From: Nonomuraea rubra | Lineage (GTDB): Bacteria; Actinomycetota; Actinomycetes; Streptosporangiales; Streptosporangiaceae | Assembly (NCBI RefSeq): GCF_014207985.1 | Contig: NZ_JACHMI010000001.1 | Location: forward strand, 6,431,001 to 6,495,000 | Length of the DNA: 64,000 nucleotides | Reading direction: 5' to 3' | Part shown: positions 57,466-64,000 of the stretch, in pieces | Layout of the letters: every line of letters begins with the position of its first letter | How positions within the stretch are numbered: the stretch's first letter is position 1 | Made by a program: the position numbers and the translations under genes | The notes under the pieces: model-generated | The model's database searches: none | Seen by the model: the letters and a program-made list of their open reading frames with translations, nothing else | Told to the model about the DNA's origin: nothing

Positions 57466-59304
57466 ATGTGCGGAATAGCCGGATGGGTGGACTTCGAGCG
57501 CGACCTGCGGCAGGAACGCGGGACCGCGCAGGACATGACCGACACCATGGCCTGCCGCGGCCCCGACGACGAGGGGCTCTGGACGGACCGGCACGCCGCC
57601 ATCGGGCACCGCAGGCTCGCCATCATCGACCTCGAAGGCGGCCGCCAGCCGATGATCGCCGAGGACGAGGGGCGCGAGCAGGCCGTCCTCACCTACAGCG
57701 GCGAGGTCTACAACTTCGAGGAGCTGCGCGAGGAGCTGTCCGGCCGCGGCCACCGCTTCCGCACCCGCAGCGACACCGAGGTCGTGCTGCGCGCCTACCT
57801 CGAATGGGGCGAGGACCTGGCCGGCCACCTCAACGGCATGTTCGCCTTCGGCATCTGGGACGCCCGCTCGGAGAGCCTGCTCCTCGTCCGCGACCGCATG
57901 GGCATCAAGCCGCTGTACTACTACCCGACCCCTCACGGCGTGCTGTTCGGCTCCGAGCCGAAGGCGATCCTGGCCAACCCGCTCGCCCGGCGCGTGCTCG
58001 ACGCCGACGGGCTGCGCGAGCTGCTGGCGTTCGTCAAGACCCCGGAGCACGGCGTCCTGTCCGGCATGTACGAGGTGCGCCCCGGCCAGCTCGTCACCGT
58101 GAGCAGGCAGGGCCTCGTCAAACGCCGCTACTGGGAGCTGAGCTCCCACGAGCACCAGGACGACGTGGGCTCGACCGTCAAGACCGTACGCGGCCTGCTC
58201 GACGACATCGTCGCCCGCCAGCTCATCAGCGACGTGCCCCTGTGCGCCCTGCTGTCGGGCGGCCTGGACTCCAGCATGGTCACCGCCCTGGCCGCCAAGC
58301 TGCTGCGCGAGCAGGGCCTCGGCACCGTGCGCTCGTTCTCGGTGGACTTCGCCGGTTATACCGAGAACTTCAAGCCGGATCTCACCCGCTCCACCCCGGA
58401 CGCCCCGTACGTGCACCAGCTCGCCCGCCACGCCGGCTCCGACCACACCGACATCGTGCTGGACTCGGCCGAGCTGATGGACCCGGAGGTGCGCGCGGCC
58501 GTGCTGCGGGCCCGCGACCTGCCGATGGGCATCGGTGACATGGACAGCTCGCTCTACCTGCTGTTCAAGGCCATCCGCGGGCACTCCACGGTGGCGTTGT
58601 CGGGCGAGTCCGCGGACGAGGTGTTCGGCGGCTACCAGTGGTTCCACGACCCGGCGGCGGTCGGGGCCGACACGTTCCCCTGGCTGGCCACGCCGGCGGG
58701 CACCTCGCACGTCGGCGCGGAGCGGCTGCTGAAGGACGACCTGGCGCGGCTCGTCGACCTGCCCGGCTACCGGGCGGAACGGTACCGGCAGGCCCTGTCC
58801 GAGGTGCCGCGGCTGCCGGGCGAGAGCGGGCACGAGCGGCGCATGCGGGAGATCAGCTACCTGCACCTGACCCGGTTCGTGCAGATCCTGCTGGACCGCA
58901 AGGACCGGATGAGCATGGCCGTGGGGCTGGAGGTGCGGGTGCCGTTCTGCGACCACCGGCTGGTGGAGTACGTCTTCAACGTGCCCTGGGCGATGAAGAC
59001 GTTCGACGGGCGGGAGAAGAGCCTGCTCAGGGCCGCCTCGGCGGATCTGCTGCCCGACAGCATCCTGCAGCGGGTCAAGAGCCCGTACCCGGCCACCCAG
59101 GACCCCGGCTACGACCGGGCGCTGCGCGAGCGGGCGTCCGGGCTGCTCCAGATGGCGGACTCGCCCGCCGCCGCGCTGGTCGACTGGGACAAGGCCCGCG
59201 CGATCGTCGCCGGGCCGCCGTCCCCGGCGAGCCGGGCGGCGCTGGAGCGGTTCGTGCAGCTCGACCGGTGGTTGCGGCGGTACAGGATCGAGCTCGCCAT
59301 CTGA
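57466..59304 (+). CDS. asnB: Asparagine synthetase (glutamine-hydrolysing)
   Basis: A 612-residue AsnB-type amidotransferase. The Ntn nucleophile is Cys2 (MCGIAGWVDF after Met removal), giving a glutaminase domain (about 2-210: ACRGPDDEGLW, YSGEVYNFEELREELSGRGH, DRMGIKPLYYY). The synthetase domain has the PP-loop LLSGGLDSSMVTALAA, ALSGESADEVFGGYQWF and VRVPFCDHRLVEYVFNV. It converts aspartate to asparagine using glutamine and ATP; related proteins amidate natural products. ATG 57466 is fixed by the catalytic Cys2. It is isolated, with a promoter in the 73-base gap. Confidence 0.94.
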   Translation: MCGIAGWVDFERDLRQERGTAQDMTDTMACRGPDDEGLWTDRHAAIGHRRLAIIDLEGGRQPMIAEDEGREQAVLTYSGEVYNFEELREELSGRGHRFRTRSDTEVVLRAYLEWGEDLAGHLNGMFAFGIWDARSESLLLVRDRMGIKPLYYYPTPHGVLFGSEPKAILANPLARRVLDADGLRELLAFVKTPEHGVLSGMYEVRPGQLVTVSRQGLVKRRYWELSSHEHQDDVGSTVKTVRGLLDDIVARQLISDVPLCALLSGGLDSSMVTALAAKLLREQGLGTVRSFSVDFAGYTENFKPDLTRSTPDAPYVHQLARHAGSDHTDIVLDSAELMDPEVRAAVLRARDLPMGIGDMDSSLYLLFKAIRGHSTVALSGESADEVFGGYQWFHDPAAVGADTFPWLATPAGTSHVGAERLLKDDLARLVDLPGYRAERYRQALSEVPRLPGESGHERRMREISYLHLTRFVQILLDRKDRMSMAVGLEVRVPFCDHRLVEYVFNVPWAMKTFDGREKSLLRAASADLLPDSILQRVKSPYPATQDPGYDRALRERASGLLQMADSPAAALVDWDKARAIVAGPPSPASRAALERFVQLDRWLRRYRIELAI

Positions 59305-59361
59305 GCGTGGTCGCGGAAAAGGGTGCGACGGCGGGCGGGCGTCCGTGCCAGCATCTCGATC

Positions 59362-60366
59362 ATGGCTTCGTACGAGACGAGTGACGGGATCCTGGCCGCC
59401 ATCGCCCGGCGGCACGGTGTCGCCGCCGGGGAGGTGCGGCCCCTGCCCGAGGGGGTGGCCAACCGGGTCTTCCTGCTCGGGGAGGAGCTGGTCCTGCGGA
59501 TCCCGCGGGACGAGCGGTTCCTGCCGGACCTGGTCAAGGAGGCGGCGGTCATCCCGGTCGCGGTGCGGGCCGGCGTGCGTACCGCGGAGGTCGTCGCCTT
59601 CGACGGTGCCGGGTCGGAGGTGGGGGTGCCGTACATGGTGCTCACCCGGACGCGTGGGGTGGATCTCGCCCGGCTCGGCCCGCGCGCGCCCGGGATGGCG
59701 CCGCTGCTCCGGCAGGTGGGTCGGGAGCTGGGCAGACTGCACCGGCTGTCCCCGCCCGCCCCACCGGCTCTCGCCGCCACCCCGCCGATCCCGCCCGCCC
59801 CACCGGCTCTCGCTGCAGACCAACCGGGCCTGGACGCCGCTTCGCCGAGCCTCGCCGCCGTTCCGGTGGACGATGGGGGCGTGGATCCGGGGGCGCTCAC
59901 CGGGCGGCTGGTCGAGGAGGGCTGGATCGACGCGGAGGCTGGCCGGTGGCTCGGGGGCTGGTTGGAGCGGCTGTCGGCGCACCTGCCGGAGAGCCCGCCG
60001 CTGGTCCTGATCCACGGTGACGTCGCGCCGCAGAACCTGCTCGTCCGCCCGGAGACGGCCCGGCTGGCCGGGATCGTGGACTGGGGCGATGCCGCCTGGG
60101 CCGACCCCGCCGCCGACTTCGCCAAGATGCCGCTCGACTGCGTCCCCGCCATGCTCGACGGCTACCGGGAGGGGATCCCGGCGGGCGCGCCGGGGTGGGA
60201 GGCGCGGGTGCTCTGGTTCCACCTCGCCTGGGCTCTCGGCCGCCTGGCCGCTCCGGTGCCGCGCCCGGGCGAACGCCACTGGACCGCCCCTCCGGCCGGC
60301 CGGCTCCTGGGCCTGCTCCGCTTCTTCGCCTCGGCGCCCCCGCCCCCTTGGTCCGATCTGACGTGA
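59362..60366 (+). CDS. Aminoglycoside-phosphotransferase-fold kinase (APH family)
   Basis: A 334-residue kinase-like protein. The N-lobe reads VANRVFLLGEELVLRIPRDE, with the Lys or equivalent in that strand. The Brenner-type catalytic loop is LIHGDVAPQNLLVRPE, and the metal Asp is in AGIVDWGDAAWADPAADFAK. Substrates of this fold range from aminoglycosides to choline or sugars; close relatives are often only named phosphotransferases. A Pro/Ala-rich insertion (APPALAATPPIPPAPPALAA) between lobes is encoded by a duplicated DNA block. ATG 59362 was chosen. It is convergent with the frameshifted TetR gene. Confidence 0.86.
   Translation: MASYETSDGILAAIARRHGVAAGEVRPLPEGVANRVFLLGEELVLRIPRDERFLPDLVKEAAVIPVAVRAGVRTAEVVAFDGAGSEVGVPYMVLTRTRGVDLARLGPRAPGMAPLLRQVGRELGRLHRLSPPAPPALAATPPIPPAPPALAADQPGLDAASPSLAAVPVDDGGVDPGALTGRLVEEGWIDAEAGRWLGGWLERLSAHLPESPPLVLIHGDVAPQNLLVRPETARLAGIVDWGDAAWADPAADFAKMPLDCVPAMLDGYREGIPAGAPGWEARVLWFHLAWALGRLAAPVPRPGERHWTAPPAGRLLGLLRFFASAPPPPWSDLT
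59751..59813 (+). repeat. 24-bp direct repeat inside the APH gene, period 39
   Basis: CCCGCCCGCCCCACCGGCTC plus TCGC occurs at 59751-59774 and again at 59790-59813. The duplication keeps frame and creates two APPALAA peptides in a Pro/Ala-rich linker. Confidence 0.88.
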
Positions 60367-60376
60367 AACGCCGAGG

Positions 60377-60893
60377 TCATTCGCCGGACGTGGCCTGGTG
60401 CGCCAGGTAGAGCCGGCCGAGCCGGTCGATGCGCCAGAGCTGGCCCACCGTGACCAGGGTCGCGCCGAACACAGCGGTCGAGCAGCGGTTTCAGCAGGTA
60501 CGGGGTGACCCGGGCGAGCTCGCCGCCGACCCTGCGCGCCACCGCCTCCAGCTCGTCGGGCCTGGTGAGCAGCCGCCGGTGGAACGGGTCGGTGGTGAGC
60601 ACCTCGATCAGCTCGCGCATGAGGTGCGTGAGGGCCTCGGCGCTGGGCGGCCGGTCCAGCGCGGCGGCGAGCCGTTCACCGAGCATGGGCGCCTTGCGGA
60701 TCATCACCTCCTTGTAGAGCTCCTCCTTGGACTCGAAGAAGGCGTAGAAGCTGCCCTTGGCGATGCCGGAGGCCGCGACCAGCTCGTCCAGCGAGGTCTT
60801 CTTCAGCCCCTGCGTGGCGAAGAGCTCTTCCGCGGCGCGGAGCGGGGACGCGGTGATGCGCTCCCGGCCTCCGCGGTGAATGCCACAGCCATG
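60377..60893 (-). pseudogene. TetR family regulator with two frameshifts
   Basis: The intact parts read, in coding order: ATG 60893 MAVAFTAEA; then in another frame RERITASPLRAAEELFATQG, LKKTSLDELVAASGIAKGSF and YAFFESKEELYKEVMIRKAP. These are followed by the ligand domain to LARVTPYLLKPLLD; then in a third frame VFGATLVTVGQLWRIDRLGR and LYLAHQATSGE to TGA 60377. A missing base near 60864 and a change near 60478 explain the breaks. Third-position G/C bias follows each frame in turn. The helix-turn-helix itself is complete. Either it is a recent pseudogene or the assembly has errors. Confidence 0.75.
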
Positions 60894-60979
60894 TATGACC
60901 CTATGACTAGATCGGATATTCAGTCATAGAGTAGGGGGCACACGAACGCTCGCCCGGCCTGGTGTGCGAGGCTGGACTG

Positions 60980-61558
60980 GTGATCGACACGCGAACCGTG
61001 GTCCTGGTCGAGGGAGCCAGCGACAAGTCGGCCATCGAGACGCTGGCCGGGCGCCGGGGCCTGGACCTGGGCGCCGAGGGCATCTCCCTCGTGGCGATGG
61101 GCGGCGCCACCAACATCGGGGCCTTCGTCGGCAGGCTCGGGCCCGCCGGCCGCCGGCTCCGGCTGGCCGGCCTGTGCGACGCCAGGGAGGAGGGCGACTA
61201 CCGCAGGGCCATCGAGCGCGCCGGACTCGGCTCCGCTCCGAGCCGGGCCGATCTGGAGACGCTCGGGTTCTTCGTGTGCGTCGCCGACCTGGAGGACGAG
61301 CTGATCCGCGCCCTCGGCACCGACGCGGTCGAGCGCGTCGTCGACTCCGAGGGCGACCTCGGCTCCTTCCGTACGCTGCAGATGCAGCCCGCGTGGCGCG
61401 GCAGGGACCCGCACGACCAGCTGCGCCGGTTCATGGGGGCGGGGAGCGGGCGGAAGATCCGTTACTCGGGCCTGCTCGTCGAGGCACTCGACCTCGATCG
61501 GGTGCCCCGGCCGCTGGACCTGCTGCTGGACCACCTGGTGAGCAGCCCGGCGGGGTGA
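60980..61558 (+). CDS. Stand-alone TOPRIM domain protein (OLD-like, DUF-type)
   Basis: A 192-residue protein composed mainly of a TOPRIM fold. The Glu motif is TVVLVEGASDKSAIETLAGR, the DxD-like motif appears as LAGLCDAREEGDYRRAIE. C-terminal conserved segments FFVCVADLEDELIRALGTDA and GRKIRYSGLLVEALD suggest a family of small TOPRIM-only proteins related to the nuclease part of OLD proteins. No ATPase or helicase gene is adjacent. It could be a nuclease of repair or defence, or a phosphotransfer enzyme. GTG 60980 is preferred over GTG 60962. Confidence 0.8.
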   Translation: MIDTRTVVLVEGASDKSAIETLAGRRGLDLGAEGISLVAMGGATNIGAFVGRLGPAGRRLRLAGLCDAREEGDYRRAIERAGLGSAPSRADLETLGFFVCVADLEDELIRALGTDAVERVVDSEGDLGSFRTLQMQPAWRGRDPHDQLRRFMGAGSGRKIRYSGLLVEALDLDRVPRPLDLLLDHLVSSPAG

Positions 61559-61580
61559 CGCCCGCCTCCGGCCCGGCGGG

Positions 61581-63404
61581 TCAGGCGCGGCCGGCCTGGG
61601 TGAGGTGGAGCTGGGCGTACCGGCCGCCGGCCGCCAGGAGCTCGTCGTGGGTGCCCTGCTCGACGACGCGGCCGCGGTCGAGCACGACGATCCGGTCGGC
61701 CTGCCGTACGGTGGACAGGCGGTGCGCGACGACGAGCGTGGTCCGTCCCCGCATGAGGCGGGCGAGCGCATCCTTGACCAGTTCCTCCGACTCCGAATCC
61801 AGCGCGGAGGTCGCCTCGTCCAGCAGCAGGATCCGCGGATCGCGGACGAGCGCGCGGGCGATCGCGAGCCGCTGCCGCTGCCCGCCGGACAGGCGCGCGC
61901 CCCGCTCCCCCACGACAGTGTCCCAGCCGTCCGGCTGGTCCTGCACGAACGACCACGCGTTCGCGTCGCGCAGCGCCTGGGCGATCCGCTCGCCGGGCAC
62001 CTCCGGCAGCCCGTAGGCGATGTTCTCCCTGATGGTGCCCTCGAACAGCACGGACTCCTGCGGCACGACCGAGACGAAGCGGCGGACGGTACGCAGGTCG
62101 AGCTCCTGGATGTCGGCGCCGTCGAGCAGGATGCGGCCACCGGTCGGCCGTACGAAGCCGAGCACCAGGTTGAGCAGCGTCGACTTGCCCGAGCCCGACG
62201 AGCCGACGAACGCGACGGTCGTGCCCGAGGGGATGTCGAGGTCGATGCCGTGCAGGGCGTCCTCGTCCGCTCCCGGGTAGCGGTGCGACGCGCGTTCCAG
62301 CCGGATCGCGCCGTCCACGGCGGCGACGACCCGCTTGCCCTCGTTCTGCTCGAGGTCCGGCTCCTGGATGACCTCGGCGATCGACCGGATCGACTCCACG
62401 CCGCGCGCGCCGACCGGGATCAGCAGCAGCAACTGGGTGAGCCCCTGCGTGAGCAGCGCGAAGTAGCTCGACAGCAGCACCACCTCGCCCGCGGTGATCG
62501 GCAGCAGGCCGGTCAGGGAGAACATCGCGGCCAGCACCAGGCAGCCGACCCCCAGGAGCTGCATCGTCACCCAGGACAGGGAGGCGACGTGCCCGTTGAG
62601 CATGTCCAGGTGCAGGCCGGCCCTGCGGACGCCGTCGGCGCCGTAGGCGACGCGCGTGACCGCGGTCTCCTCCAGCCCATGCGCGCGGGTGACGGGGATC
62701 AGGGACGCCATCTCGCCGACCCGGGCGGCGAGCCCCTCCATCTCGCGCCGCAGCGCCTCGTTGCGGCGCCGTGACCGCCGGCCGAGCGCGGTGCGCAGCA
62801 CGAGCGCGATCGGGACGGTGAGCGCGTAGACGGGCAGGAACTGCGGCACGGCGATCGCGGTCATGGAGATCGCGCCGATGAGCACCATGGTGGCCGACAG
62901 CAGCGGATGGGTCACCTGCTGGAGCATGAGCTCCACGTTCTCGACGTCGCGCACCACCTTGTTCTGCACGATCGACGAGCTCACGCGGGTGTGGTAGCCG
63001 ATCGACAGGCTCTGCAGCCGCGCGGCCAGCGCGTTGCGCAGGTCGGCGCCGATGTCGCGGACGACCGTCATGAAGCTGCGCGTGTACAGGATGTGGTTCG
63101 GATAGTTCTGCAGCAGCAGGACGCCCGCGAGCGCGAACCACCACAGGACGGCGGCCAGGGACCCGCGATCGGCGACGACGTCGATGATCGCGGCGGTGAT
63201 GACCGGGAGGAACCAGAGCGGGATCTCCTTGAACGCGAACGCCAGCAACGCCAGCGACATGCGGCCGGGCCGGCGGGCGAGCAGCCGGGCGACGGACCGG
63301 GCCGGGTGGGCGCCGTCGATCAGAGCGGAGACGTGGGAGGGGGGTTTCACTGCGAGGGTGTCCTTTCCTGCCGTCACGATCGGCGGCGTGACGGCGTGGA
63401 TCAT
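61581..63404 (-). CDS. ABC half-transporter, fused membrane and ATPase domains (MsbA/LmrA-like)
   Basis: A 607-residue homodimeric-type exporter. Six membrane helices lie in roughly 45-330 (FKEIPLWFLPVITAAIIDVV, VLWWFALAGVLLLQNYPNHI). The ATPase domain has Walker A VAFVGSSGSGKSTLLNLVLG, Q-loop SVVPQESVLFEGTIRENIAY, signature RLSGGQRQRLAIARALVRDP, Walker B ILLLDEATSALDSESEELV and the H-loop VVAHRLSTVRQADRIVVLDR. All catalytic residues are present. It could export a lipid, drug or peptide. ATG 63404 has upstream room for a promoter. It is monocistronic and convergent with the TOPRIM gene. Confidence 0.93.
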   Translation of the reverse strand: MIHAVTPPIVTAGKDTLAVKPPSHVSALIDGAHPARSVARLLARRPGRMSLALLAFAFKEIPLWFLPVITAAIIDVVADRGSLAAVLWWFALAGVLLLQNYPNHILYTRSFMTVVRDIGADLRNALAARLQSLSIGYHTRVSSSIVQNKVVRDVENVELMLQQVTHPLLSATMVLIGAISMTAIAVPQFLPVYALTVPIALVLRTALGRRSRRRNEALRREMEGLAARVGEMASLIPVTRAHGLEETAVTRVAYGADGVRRAGLHLDMLNGHVASLSWVTMQLLGVGCLVLAAMFSLTGLLPITAGEVVLLSSYFALLTQGLTQLLLLIPVGARGVESIRSIAEVIQEPDLEQNEGKRVVAAVDGAIRLERASHRYPGADEDALHGIDLDIPSGTTVAFVGSSGSGKSTLLNLVLGFVRPTGGRILLDGADIQELDLRTVRRFVSVVPQESVLFEGTIRENIAYGLPEVPGERIAQALRDANAWSFVQDQPDGWDTVVGERGARLSGGQRQRLAIARALVRDPRILLLDEATSALDSESEELVKDALARLMRGRTTLVVAHRLSTVRQADRIVVLDRGRVVEQGTHDELLAAGGRYAQLHLTQAGRA

Positions 63405-63493
63405 GCAACCACACGCTCGCCCGCCCGCCCGCGCTGGGTCGGCCCCTCAGCTGGCGGTGTGGGGACGAACCGCTGCCATCCCTGGCGGCGTGC

Positions 63494-64000
63494 TCACGAG
63501 AGCTCCGCCGGAGGCGCGAGGGAGGGCATGGCCGGGATGACGGCCGCCAGCCACCCGTCCGGCTGCGCGGTGAAGTGCGGCGCCGCCTCGGACGTCCAGC
63601 GCGACCGCACGGCCCGTGCCGTCGTCGGCCGGCCGGTCCGCTGCTCCGTCCAGGTGACGTCGCGTTCCTCGGTGTGGCGGACGCACACCCGGCCGCGCTT
63701 GGCTCCGCCGGGGTAGTCGTTCCAGTTGACGCCGTACTGGGACCACAACATCTCCTGCATGTCGCCGGTGGACTTGCCGCGTAACTCCTGGTGGGAGAAC
63801 TTCGTCTGCGCCGCCATGGTGATGGAGTTGCGGACGCAGTCCCGCTGTCTCCACAGGTAGTAGTTCGCGACCTCGACCACGTCGGGGATGGTGAAGACGC
63901 GGGCGTCGAACGTCGCGTGCCCTCCGGCCTCGGCCGGCTCGGAGGGCACGCCGTACGAGCGGTTGAAGGCCACCGTCGCCGTCGAGGCGGCGACGGAGAC
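63494..64000 (-). CDS. Thg1-like tRNA(His) guanylyltransferase / 3'-5' polymerase (5' end outside window)
   Basis: The 3' part, 168 codons, of a Thg1-superfamily enzyme that adds nucleotides in the 3'-5' direction to tRNA. Diagnostic C-terminal motifs are ATFDARVFTIPDVVEVANYY, LWRQRDCVRNSITMAAQTKF, HQELRGKSTGDMQEMLW, and YGVNWNDYPGGAKRGRVC, matching Thg1 and Thg1-like proteins. The metal-binding Asp/Glu residues lie in the N-terminal half, beyond the window edge. The frame is open to the last base. Bacterial members are usually TLPs that repair 5'-truncated tRNAs. Codon use is like its neighbours, so there is no sign of recent phage import. Confidence 0.88.
   Translation of the reverse strand, partial: VSVAASTATVAFNRSYGVPSEPAEAGGHATFDARVFTIPDVVEVANYYLWRQRDCVRNSITMAAQTKFSHQELRGKSTGDMQEMLWSQYGVNWNDYPGGAKRGRVCVRHTEERDVTWTEQRTGRPTTARAVRSRWTSEAAPHFTAQPDGWLAAVIPAMPSLAPPAELS

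Noticed and set aside
59344..59362. tRNA or small RNA in short gaps
   Set aside because: I scanned the larger intergenic stretches by eye for cloverleaf-like arms and the TTCGA loop and found none that hold up; a tRNAscan run would settle it.
57418..60279. Minus-strand frame of over 900 codons opposite asnB and the APH gene
   Set aside because: Antisense shadow; AsnB carries the Cys2 start and all PP-loop motifs on the plus strand.

Overview
The window reads as chromosomal DNA of a high-GC actinomycete. Nearly every real gene has G or C in most third codon positions, GTG starts are frequent, and Shine-Dalgarno sites look like GGAGG. The families are typical of filamentous Actinomycetota: polyprenol-phosphate-mannose synthase, GAF/PAS/SpoIIE phosphatase, SigJ-like sigma factor, mycothiol-linked TIGR03086 remnant, many TetR and AraC regulators. 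A genus cannot be read from the sequence. I saw no rRNA, tRNA, CRISPR array, intact IS element or phage module.

Layout. 1-4.7 kb: end of a NarL-type response regulator, two envelope glycosylation genes, a luciferase-like monooxygenase and a doubtful repeat-containing ORF. 4.7-7.3 kb: an XRE-cupin regulator divergent from a coupled class II aldolase / alpha-beta hydrolase / RidA operon. 7.3-17.4 kb: a tight eight-gene minus-strand catabolic operon (ThDP enzyme, aldehyde dehydrogenase, sugar-acid-type dehydratase, IclR regulator, ABC sugar importer, Gfo/Idh dehydrogenase) preceded by palindromes. 17.8-24.6 kb: regulators with divergent redox genes, including a TetR/azoreductase/SMR set with two perfect operators, then two degraded genes fused head to tail. 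24.6-30.9 kb: a rifampicin phosphotransferase, a DHA2-type transporter and a serine hydrolase in one operon, divergent from a SigJ/ECF41-like sigma factor. Matching ECF41-type promoters lie on both strands inside one inverted repeat. 31-38.3 kb: small secreted protein, SpoIIE phosphatase, GH15 enzyme, MmyB-like regulator divergent from ilvD. 38.3-46 kb: AraC regulators, hydrolase, GMC oxidoreductase, methyltransferase, Rieske oxygenase. 46-46.7 kb: a csoR-copZ copper operon whose downstream copA is reduced to a scrap. 46.8-53.1 kb: SRPBCC protein, DevR-like regulator, pta and ackA (divergent), threonine ammonia-lyase. 53.1-64 kb: two ABC-2 exporter pairs, AraC regulator, asparagine synthetase, phosphotransferase, a frameshifted TetR gene, a lone TOPRIM protein, an ABC half-transporter and the 3' part of a Thg1-like tRNA guanylyltransferase.

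How the parts work together. The best-supported new link is the 24.6-30.9 kb region: sequence alone suggests that one ECF41-type sigma factor drives itself and a hydrolase-exporter-rifampicin kinase operon. The 7.3-17.4 kb operon looks like a complete import-and-oxidation route for a polyol or sugar acid; its substrate is unknown. Several loci (about 4.4 kb, 23.5-24.6 kb, 46.0-46.16 kb, 60.4-60.9 kb) show reading-frame breaks. They may be real decay or assembly errors; raw reads would decide.
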